Origin: Azorinus chamasolen | Lineage: Eukaryota; Mollusca; Bivalvia; Cardiida; Solecurtidae | DNA: 64,000 nt | Assembly: GCA_963576725.1 (NCBI GenBank) | Contig: OY755237.1 | Coordinates: 52,729,674-52,793,673, forward strand | Reading direction: 5' to 3' | Shown here: piece after piece, positions 56,581-64,000 of the stretch | Position numbering within the stretch: the stretch's first letter is position 1 | Layout: the number at the start of each line of letters is the position of its first letter | Position numbers and translations under genes: made by a program | Notes under the pieces: model-generated | What the model was told of the DNA's origin: nothing | Database searches by the model: none | What the model saw: only the letters and a program-made list of their open reading frames with translations

Positions 56581-59500
56581 CTGTGAAAAAAATGCAACAT
56601 GCATATAAAAATGCTGGTGAAGATTAAATGCATTAAAGGACGGTGATCATTTTTCTATCATGGAATATGAAAGCAGAAGCTTTCAGTCATGGCAGAAACT
56701 GTTGAACTGGATCAATATTATTTCATAGGCAAAGAGAGTGGACCAAGGCACTTACAGGAACCATCTGATCTCAAGTCTACTCTGTGTGCAAAGGCATCTA
56801 TATCAAATAAAGGGTAAAAGTGGGACACACAGTCATGTACTTTTATTTGCAAACAGTGTAGATCTAGATTGAAGGGTTCCAAGAGGAGCCCTCAGGGTTT
56901 GCAAGTTTAAGCCTTTCATACCGAGAGGATTCCATAGTTAACTCTTTCCCTCATGTAAACAAATTTTCACACATCTGCAAACACAGTAGACCCAGATCAG
57001 ACAGCTCCTATAGGAGCCGTCTGATCAGGGTCTGTTTTGTTTGCTAATGGAATTTGATAGATATGTTTCTTTACTTTCTAAAATGGCTACAATATTCCAC
57101 TTTCCATATTTTATTATGTTAACCATTTTATTCATGAATATTCAGTAGGTATTGAAATTTGGAAGAAACATAGAAGAGGGAAAGGGTTAAGACACCGATG
57201 AGCTATTTCACTCTGATAGAATCAGCACTGACAGGGTTAAAGGTCAGATCATGATGACCTATGCAAGCAGACTGGATCCACACGAGACATTCAATTAATG
57301 GGGGCCTTAAATCAGGATCTAACAGCTAAGACAGATGTTTTTGAAAAGACAATATGGCCACAATAACCCTGGGTTGGTCACTTGAGAATAAGGTCCTCAT
57401 GGTGGGGTCAATATTAAGCACAGGGGCATGATTTTAAGAACTTTGATAGAGTTCCTCATGCTGATACTTCCTTCCAAACATGGGAGATCAAAGCCGTCTG
57501 GTTTTAGAGAAAAAGATCTTTCAAATTCGCACAATATATTTCTATTGAAAACATGACACCCTTTGTGTGGGCCAATATTAACCCCAAGATCTCAAGAAGA
57601 CCTCAATATTAGCCAATTTGGTCTACACTGCAGAAACACCTTTTCCTCATAGCATAACCAGAGCTACAGATAAATACTAAAGTCATCATTTCTCCACAAA
57701 ATCATATACTGAGACAATTCTAAAGAGTGGTCAAATTATAGGGTTTGGGGAAGAAATAAGGGAGCTATTTTTGAAAATGTTTAAATTTACGTATCTTAAC
57801 TGGACCTCTTGTGACAATGGTCAAACATTACCTTTCGTTTCTTCGGACTGCTTCCACCATCCTTTTCCTGCAACAGTATATATAACATTAAGTTTAGCAC
57901 ACTCTTTCAACCTTTTGAAAATGGATTTTCATATAAACCCATTTCCTGTTGAATATTCATGAAAGAAAAAATAACATCATGAATATTCATTTGGTTATGT
58001 TTTACATTGGCTTATGTACAATTTTGGTATTGGTAGAAAATATAAAGTCAGATCTATTATAATAATTTCATAAGCAAATAGAGCCGACCCTGATCTGGGT
58101 CTACTCTGTTTGCAAAGCTGTGAAAAGGCATTTATATGAAAGGAAGAGTTAATCTTTTTACCATGAATATTCATGTAAGACATAATTACAAAATGAATAT
58201 TCTCTAACCAGAAGGGAAGATGAGTGTACATGTAACGTAATGACCTTGGATTCAGGTAAAAACAGTTTATTTTCTGATCAACGTTTCGACCTACACTAGG
58301 TCTTTATCTAGACACAAAATATAAAAAATTCAGTTCTAAAGTACATAAATTGCAGTTCTTTTGATCATATGACTTATTCTAAAAATAGTAACAATTGGTC
58401 CATTGTGACTTGGTGCAAAAAAGGTTTAGACTGAAAACATGGATATGATATAAGATGAGGAATAAATATACATGTATGCTTATAAACATGAAAATAAAGA
58501 TGAAAATTAGTGTCAAAAGTTAACTCGTCTTATGATTACCCTTCAATTAAAATGTCCATATATGGAATGTACATAGATAGTTCTGTATTTCTGAGTGTTG
58601 TACATGAATATTAGATGGATTTGAACACAGGAATGTTTGGCTATGGCTGAACTACAGAATCAGACCTATATTATAACATAAGAAAGCAGAACAGACTCTG
58701 ATCATAAAGCCATCTGATACAGGTCTTCTCTGTTTGCAAAGGCTTTTAAAGGTGTATGATGTATTTATGGAGTAAGGGATTAATTTTAAAATGGCCAACA
58801 ATTGTTTACCCCATGCATATGGGACCAGGGAGTCCAACATTTTTTAAAAGAATAGTCATTTTGAATGAAAGGATAAATTTGTATAGAGAAATTCAAATGA
58901 TGAACAGCACCAGCACAGAAGAAACAAAATTAATTCCTTATTTCAAAGCTTCAACCCTTTACTCCATAAATACACCTTTTTATGCCTTTGCAAACAGAGT
59001 AGACCTAGATCAGATGGCTCCTGTAGGAGCAGTTTGATCAGGGTCGGCTCTGTTTGCTTATGATATAATATAGCTATGGCTCTACAGTTTCTGTCATGGT
59101 CAACATTTCCCGTGTTCATATACATATACCATTAAAAAACGATTCTAATAAACATTCATGATATTGTTATTTCTTACAAGAATATTCATGGTGTATAATT
59201 TGCTTTACTGTTTGAGTTTCAGGTTACATGTCCCTTCACTATAGTGAAAACTTCACTATAGTGAATACTTCTGCCAATTTATTTTAGAATAATTTCATAT
59301 AGAAGTAAGTAATCCTCTGAAAGTTCCAATTTCTGACCTTTAACTCATGATTGTGACCTTGACATTTAAGGTATGGATTTATCCTCTCATCACATCATTG
59401 TAAACATTTGTAGAGAGTTATTTTAAAATTGTTTGAAGACAATGCTATTTTTGGCCCTGACTAGAACAAGTAGAACTAGAGGTTTGTTTTTGTCACAAAA

Positions 59501-62197
59501 ACAGATGTCTCCCCCCTCCCATTCTCTTTCCAATACACAAGTGTAATGTCTGTAACTCCAAACTTATCTGGGTCTAATTTTAAGTCATCAGGGGCAATAG
59601 CTCCAACATTATCAGGGGGAGACAATTCAAAAACCCCGCGTACACAACAACACATGCTGGTCAACATTCCTGTGAAGTTTGGTGACTCTAGTACTAGTGG
59701 TTTCAGAGATACTTGCAGCACAAAGTTTCTCTAATTTTAAGTTATCATATCAGGGGCAATAACTCAAGAATTATCAGGGGGAGACAATTCAAAAATCCCA
59801 GGTGCACAACAACTCATGCTGGTCAACATTCCTGTGAAATTTGGTGACTCTAGTCCTAGTGGTTTCAGAGATATGCAGCACACTAAGTAAAGTTTGTCTA
59901 ATTTTAAGTCATCAGGGGCAGTAACTCCAAAATTAACAAGGGGAGACAATTAAAAAATCCCAGGTACACAACAACTCATGCTGATCAACATTCCTGTGAA
60001 TTTTGGTGACTCTAGCCCTACTGGTTTCAGAGATACGCGCGACACAAAGTTTGTATAAATTTAAGTGTTCATATCAGGGGCAATAACTCAAGAATTATCA
60101 GGGGGAGACAATTAAAAAAACATAGGTGCACATCAACTCATGCTGGTGAACATTCGTGTGACGTTTGGTGACTCCAGTACTAGCAGTTTCTGTTAACCTG
60201 TACTTACATTTATACATAATGGTGTAGGGGAAGTAACTCTTGTAAGCAGATAAATGTAAGTACAGGTTAACAGTTTCAGAGATACGCGCGACACAAAGTT
60301 TTTCTAATTTTAAGTAATCAGGGGCAATAACTCCAAATTTATCAGGGGAGACAATTCAAAAATCCCAGGTGCACAACAACTCATGCTGGTGAACATTCCT
60401 GTGAAGTTTGGTGACTCTAGCCCAACTGGTTTCAGAGATGCACGCGACACAAGTTTGTGACGGACAGACAGACAGACGGACGGACAGACGGACGGATGGA
60501 CGGACAGACTAACAAATGGGTAGTTGTGTGACTTTTTCCTTTGATCTTTTCTTGTGTGACTAGTCCCACAAGAAAAACTATTTTTGGCTCTAACTTTGGA
60601 AAAGAATGATCTGGAAGCTAACCCTAACCCTAACCCTATGTCCCACAACTGGCCAGGTTAATGTCACAAGAAATGGCCAGGTTAATGTCACAAGAGATGG
60701 CCAGGTTAATGATTTTACTTGTGGGACTAGTTAGAAAAAGTCACACAACTACCCTTTGGTGAGTGCGGACGAACGGACAGACGGACGGACAGATGGACGG
60801 ACAGACAGACAACTCTGGCAAAAACAATATGTCTCCCCATAAATGGGGGAGACATAAATATCACTAAAGGTGATGGAATACCCCCGCACAGCATCCTTGA
60901 TCACAAATCCAAATACCCATGTTTCAAACCAAAATGACAAAAAATACTCAAAGTTCAAGGGGAGATAATTCTGCAATGCTCAGCGGTAAACACATGAAAA
61001 CTGCGTCTTGTACATCTTCTATTTCTGGTTATTATGTATATCACATATAAATTCAATAACTTTAAAACTGAAGAATTTCGCGACCAAAGCTATCCATGTC
61101 CAAATGCGGACGGACGGACAGACGGATGACCTGACCAACAGCTGGACAGGGTGATTCCAGTTCCAGTATACTCCCTCAAACAAGTTTGTATGGGTATTAT
61201 AATGCATTTCAGACCTTTAACCTCTAAGTGTGAACTTGACCTTTGAGTTATGGGGATTACAATACTTGAGAAGTTATGCTCCAGACAAAAAATGCTTCTG
61301 AAAAGTAACTAAGGGGAATAACTTCCTTAAAAATGAATTTAGATATACAATCTTTGTTAAATGCATCATCCTCTATCCATACATAAAATTTCACAGTTGT
61401 ACCTACAATACGTGAGAAGTTATGTTCCGGACAAAAAATTGCTTCTGAAACGTAACAAAGGGGAATAACTCCCTCAAAAATGAATTTAGAGTTACAACCC
61501 TTGTTCACTGCACATCCTCTCATCACCCTCATAATAAGTACCAAGTTTGAAGATAATATCATAAATAGGCTTCAAGAAAATGGCATGTCCCAAAAATATG
61601 TCCCAATTAAGAGACAAAATTGGAAGTTAAAAAGGGGCATAATTCTGTCAATTTCGATGCAAGAGTTATGAAACATGGAGAAGACTGTGCCCTTATAACA
61701 CTTATAATATGTATTAAGGTGGTATCAAAAATAGTTTTCAAGAAAAAAGCAAATGTCCCAGAAAAACGTGATGGACAGACAAACGGACGGACTGATGGAT
61801 GGACACGGCCATTCCTATATAGTCCCCACCACAGGTGGCGGGGGTATAATAACAATAACTTGATCCGCTGGGAGTCTGTTTACTTTAATATTCATGCTAA
61901 ACAAATGTGGTCTGAAATTATTTGCCATCTGCTGCATTCTAAAAAATTATTTTGTCTTCTTAAAAAATACAATCAGAATGTCAAACAATTCGGATCCTGA
62001 TCAGATACTGATTTACTCTGTGTTGTACATGGATCTTAACTGTTTGTATAATTATGTAATCATGGATTCACTGCTAGTGTGCAAAGGGGCATTCTCACCA
62101 TTGATTGGCTGTGAGATCGGGACTGCCTTTTTAAGTCAGTGCTCAGGGAGGCCTTGCTCTTCCTTCTTGCTTGACGATGTTTCAGGGCATCTCGTAC
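56422..62197 (-). CDS. Adhesion GPCR gene 2, C-terminal tail (3 exons, rest outside window)
   Basis: Minus-strand model: 62197-62099, 57867-57832, 56580-56422, all phase 0, with GT-AG introns and a TGA stop. It encodes 97 residues of cytoplasmic tail. The first exon aligns with gene 1's post-TM7 exon, which identifies it as a paralogous receptor. It converges on gene 1. Its 7TM exons are expected right of 64000. Further short tail exons between these three cannot be excluded. Confidence 0.75.
56635..56818 (-). repeat. PM-B element, left end lost, in gene 2 intron
   Basis: TTCAGTCATGGCAGAAACTG, worn hairpin GCAAAGAGAGTGGACC, ATCAAATAAAGGGTAAA. Confidence 0.68.
56850..56910. repeat. GCAAACAGTGTAGATC-family hairpin
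   Basis: GCAAACAGTGTAGATCTAG to GAGCCCTCAGGGTTTGC; the same arm that seeded the 27-bp array at 33605. Confidence 0.6.
56938..57190 (+). repeat. PM-C element, complete
   Basis: TTAACTCTTTCCCTCATGTA to AGAAGAGGGAAAGGGTTAA. Confidence 0.88.
57191..57660. other. Intron sequence of gene 2, nothing recognised
   Basis: Unique-looking sequence without a splice-bounded minus-strand frame. Confidence 0.45.
57663..57815. repeat. PM-E element
   Basis: CATTTCTCCACAAAATCATA, GACAATTCTAAAGAGTGGTC, GGGAAGAAATAAGGGAGC; it ends 17 bp from the gene 2 exon at 57832. Confidence 0.6.
57832..57867 (-). CDS. Gene 2: short Lys-rich tail exon
   Basis: 36-nt minus-strand exon, acceptor ATACTGTTGCAG, donor GTAATG. 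It encodes EKDGGSSPKKRK, phase 0 at both ends. PKKRK resembles a classical nuclear localisation signal, but in a receptor tail it may simply be a basic juxtamembrane-type segment. Confidence 0.65.
57938..58152 (-). repeat. PM-B element
   Basis: AACCCATTTCCTGTTGAATA to ATGAAAGGAAGAGTTAA; hairpin core deleted (CCCTGATCTGGG). Confidence 0.8.
58205..58590. other. Intron sequence of gene 2, nothing recognised
   Basis: AT-rich, no repeat structure or exon seen. Confidence 0.45.
58590..58784 (-). repeat. PM-B element
   Basis: TTGTACATGAATATTAGATG to TATGGAGTAAGGGATTAA; hairpin partly deleted. Confidence 0.75.
58952..59205 (+). repeat. PM-B element
   Basis: TCAACCCTTTACTCCATAAA to ATATTCATGGTGTATAATT with intact hairpin. 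Confidence 0.85.
60191..60272. mobile_element. 82-bp palindromic mini-element
   Basis: TGTTAACCTGTACTTACATT and its exact inverse, perfect terminal inverted repeats of 23 bp, flanked by GTTTC on both sides (60186-60190, 60273-60277). Confidence 0.85.
60515..60756. mobile_element. Fold-back element with telomere-like core
   Basis: GGGTAGTTGTGTGACTTTTT to AAAAAGTCACACAACTACCC (20-bp inverted ends), second inverted pair TTGTGTGACTAGTCCCACAA / TTGTGGGACTAG. Core holds CTAACCCTAACCCTAACCCT and three copies of GGCCAGGTTAATG. Confidence 0.75.
60618..60638. repeat. Interstitial telomere-like (CCCTAA)3
   Basis: Three hexamers inside the fold-back element. Confidence 0.85.
60856..61205 (-). mobile_element. 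Helitron-like element, minus orientation
   Basis: ATCACTAAAGGTGAT hairpin at 60859, GGAATACCCCCGCAC, and GGACGGACGGACAGACGG near the other tip (CAAACAAGTTTGTATGGG). It is the inverted counterpart of the 16642 family. Confidence 0.55.
61206..61860 (-). mobile_element. Helitron-like element, minus orientation
   Basis: Two units with GAGAAGTTATGCTCCAGAC and GGGGAATAACTTCC, GGACGGACTGATGGATGG, and a GGTGGCGGGGGTATAATAAC tip. Confidence 0.5.
62099..62197 (-). CDS. Gene 2: membrane-proximal tail exon
   Basis: 99-nt minus-strand exon, acceptor GCTTCCACAG, donor GTGAGA. VRDALKHRQARRKSKASLST then DLKRQSRSHSQSM. It matches gene 1 exon 13 at D-A-x-K-H-R-x-A-R-x-K-S with the same start phase and nearly the same length (33 against 32 codons). 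The region is likely helix 8 and the start of the tail. Confidence 0.88.
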
Positions 62198-62447
62198 CTG
62201 TGGAAGCAGAAATATCGAAAATCACCATTAAACTACATGTATGTATCCATAGGTACACTAATTACTCTAATTAAGTATTCAGACAGACAAATAGAGGAAA
62301 AGTAAAGATGAAACTTCTCCTAAAGGAGCAGCATGATCAGGGCCTTCCCTTTTTGGGACTACGGTACCGGTATACGTCAGTCTACTTCAAGGTTATGGAA
62401 ATGGTACCAAACTCAGTGCTTCAGCTTTATCATCTGATGAAAAAGGG

Positions 62448-62910
62448 AGATAGAGTGGGAGATAGAGTGGGAGATAGAGTGTGAGACAGAGTGAGATAGA
62501 GTGTGAGACAGAGAGTGAGACAGAGTGTGAGGTAGAGTGTGAGACAGAGAGTGAGATAGAGTGTGAGACAGTGAGATAGAGTGTGAGACAGAGTGAGAGA
62601 TAGAGTGTGAGACAGAGTGTAAGACAGAGTGTGAGACAGAATGAGATAGAGTGTGAGACAGAGAGTGAGATAGAGTGTGAGACAGAGTGAGATAGAGTGT
62701 GAGACAGAGAGTGAGATAGAGTGTGAGACAGAGTGTGAGACAGAGTGAGATAGAGTGTGAGACAGAGAGTGAGATAGAGTGTGAGACAGAGTGTGAGACT
62801 GAGTGAGATAGAGTGTGAGACAGAGAGTGAGATAGAGTGAGATAGAGTGAGAGACAGAGTGAGATAGAGTGTGAGATAGAGTGTAAGACAGAGTGTGAGA
62901 CAGAGTGTCT
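62448..62910. repeat. GA-rich satellite
   Basis: About 460 bp of irregular GAGTGTGAGACAGAGAGTGAG and GATAGAGTG units. Pure enough to keep several frames open on the minus strand. Confidence 0.95.
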
Positions 62911-62993
62911 GAATATATAGGGTAATTATGGTACATGTATATATCTCTTTGGACACTAAGCTGCTGCAAAAAGTAGTTATTTGCTCCAATGCT

Positions 62994-63306
62994 TTAACCC
63001 TTTCCTCCATGAATATTAATGAAAGAAATAAAAACATCATGAATATTAATGAAAGAAATAATAACATCATGAATATGAATGAAAGAAATAAAAACATCAT
63101 GAATATTAATGAAAGAAATAATGTCATGAATATTAATTAGATTTTTTCTTTTAGTAGCACATGGACATAGGAATTTCTGGCAATGGCAGCAATTGTAGAC
63201 TCTTATATCACAAGCAAACAGAGCATATCCTGATTAGGAGCCATCTGATCTGGGTCTTCTCTGTTTACAAAGGCGTAGAAAGGCAAATATATGGGGTAAA
63301 GGATTA
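62994..63306 (-). repeat. PM-B element with expanded end
   Basis: TTAACCCTTTCCTCCATGAA to ATGGGGTAAAGGATTAA. The segment CATGAATATTAATGAAAGAA-ATAA(T/A)AA is repeated about four times (63008-63135), making a young minisatellite. Confidence 0.88.
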
Positions 63307-63395
63307 AGTTCATTGTTTCTCCATTTGTCTTTAAGAGAGCAGAGTGTCAAAGAGTTTGACACCTGATGAGATGCCTAGTCAGAGGCAAAGATAAA

Positions 63396-63574
63396 TTAAC
63401 CCTTTCCCTGTTCAATATTTATTCCAAATTTCACTACCTACTGAACATTCATGGCCAAAATAGTTATGAAGAAATACAGGTGGAAACAGATCTTTCAAAT
63501 TCCATGAGTAAAGGGGCAGACCTTGATCAGATGGCTCCCATAGGAGTCGTCTAATCTTGGTCTACTCTAATCAA
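63396..63574 (-). repeat. PM-C element
   Basis: TTAACCCTTTCCCTGTTCAA to the hairpin; the right end is lost at CTACTCTAAT where the next PM-A starts. Confidence 0.82.
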
Positions 63575-63761
63575 CCCACTCTCTCATAGGCTATTTTAGC
63601 TCTTTGCATAAATCTAATGAAAAGGAGCATTTACTAGAGAAAAGGAAAAAATAGAATTGTGTAGAATTGAAACCATTGAGCTAAATAATTATCACAATGG
63701 TTTCAAAAAGTATTTTTTACAGAGCCGTCAAAAGGTGTCAATATGAGGGAATGGTCTAAGG
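63573..63761 (-). repeat. PM-A element, hairpin shortened
   Basis: TCAACCCACTCTCTCATAGG to TATGAGGGAATGGTCTAA. Confidence 0.85.
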
Positions 63762-63862
63762 TTATATGCCAGCAGAATACATCCAAACCATCCAAAGTGT
63801 CACAGACCTTATCAGGACACAATTATGTTCATTGTAAGTTCTGATAATACATTACTCATTAT

Positions 63863-64000
63863 TAACCCTTTCCTCCATAAATATGCCTTCTTTCTATGCC
63901 TCTGTAAAAGTCACTTTTTGAAACCATTGTGATAAATAGAACATTTGCTCCTAAGGAGCAAATGCTCTATTTATCACAATGGTTTCAGAACTACACAATT
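63863..64000 (+). repeat. PM-A element cut by window end
   Basis: TTAACCCTTTCCTCCATAAA, full hairpin (centre GCTCCTAAGGAGC), then CTACACAATT. Confidence 0.9.

Larger units (their letters stand above)
59470..60855 (-). mobile_element. Helitron-like element, minus orientation, with 165-bp units
   Basis: On the minus strand the end is hairpin GTTTTTGTGACAAAAAC, AAACCTCTAGTT (59473). Five to six units contain AGGGGCAATAACTC, GGGGGAGACAATTC, CATGCTGGTCAACATTCC. GACGGACGG tracts and TGTCTCCCCCATTTA close it. Two insertions: 60191-60272 and 60515-60756. Confidence 0.65.

Noticed and set aside
60618..60638. Telomere or chromosome end
   Set aside because: Only three hexamers, inside a fold-back element with genes on both sides.
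62393..63127. 244-residue open frame on the minus strand rich in LSHTLSHS
   Set aside because: It is the GA-rich satellite read through, with several overlapping frames equally open and no splice or start context.

Overview
This is a 64-kb piece of a repeat-choked animal genome. Long introns, GT-AG splice sites, AT-rich DNA, Helitron-like elements with (CGGT)n tracts and AGGTCA-rich arrays, and an adhesion-GPCR gene point to a lophotrochozoan, most likely a bivalve mollusc. The species is inference. Nothing looks prokaryotic; there is no CRISPR array, tRNA or rRNA.

Gene 1 (+ strand, 363-46472) is the 3' part of an adhesion G-protein-coupled receptor gene. I could read 20 coding exons whose phases all join without a break: 2394 nt, 797 residues plus stop. 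They give the end of the GAIN domain, a GPS autoproteolysis site (CxCNHF|TNF), transmembrane helices 1-6, the start of helix 7, and a roughly 407-residue cytoplasmic tail. Exons encoding the N-terminal ectodomain lie to the left of the window. A short in-frame piece, the rest of TM7, is absent and probably sits in or beside the 200-bp assembly gap at 24051-24250.

Gene 2 (- strand, 56422-62197) is the end of a second adhesion-GPCR gene. Its exon at 62099-62197 is a paralogue of gene 1's post-TM7 exon (LKDAFKHRKARKKS against VRDALKHRQARRKS). The two receptors are therefore tail to tail, their stop codons about 9.9 kb apart. The 7TM exons of gene 2 should lie just to the right of the window.

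Everything else is mobile or satellite DNA. About 80 copies of short palindromic elements (here PM-A, PM-B, PM-C; about 200-250 bp) end in TTAACCC...GGGTTAA and carry a central hairpin; the TTAA target and CCC terminus fit piggyBac-type MITEs. PM-A hairpin: GAAACCATTGTGATAAATAG mirrored around TCCTATAGGA. PM-B and PM-C hairpin: GCAAACAGAG mirrored around GGCTCCTATAGGAGCC. They are often nested or joined end to end through a shared TTAA. Other layers are TA-flanked mariner-like elements (CAGTAAAACCCCTCTAA and CAGTCCAACCTGCT ends), a hAT-like element with 8-bp TSD, Helitron-like elements with 3' hairpins followed by CTAG or CTCTTGTT, and many minisatellites. Several repeats touch splice sites.

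Layout: 0-9 kb GAIN/GPS exons among MITEs; 9.3-11.0 kb array with estrogen-response-element-like palindromes next to the TM1 exon; 11-22.4 kb TM1-TM7 exons with two Helitron-like arrays around the TM5 exon; 22.9-24.7 kb nested insertions plus gap; 25.3-46.5 kb tail exons; 46.5-56.4 kb intergenic or 3' UTR DNA; 56.4-62.2 kb tail of gene 2; 62.4-64 kb GA-rich satellite and MITEs.
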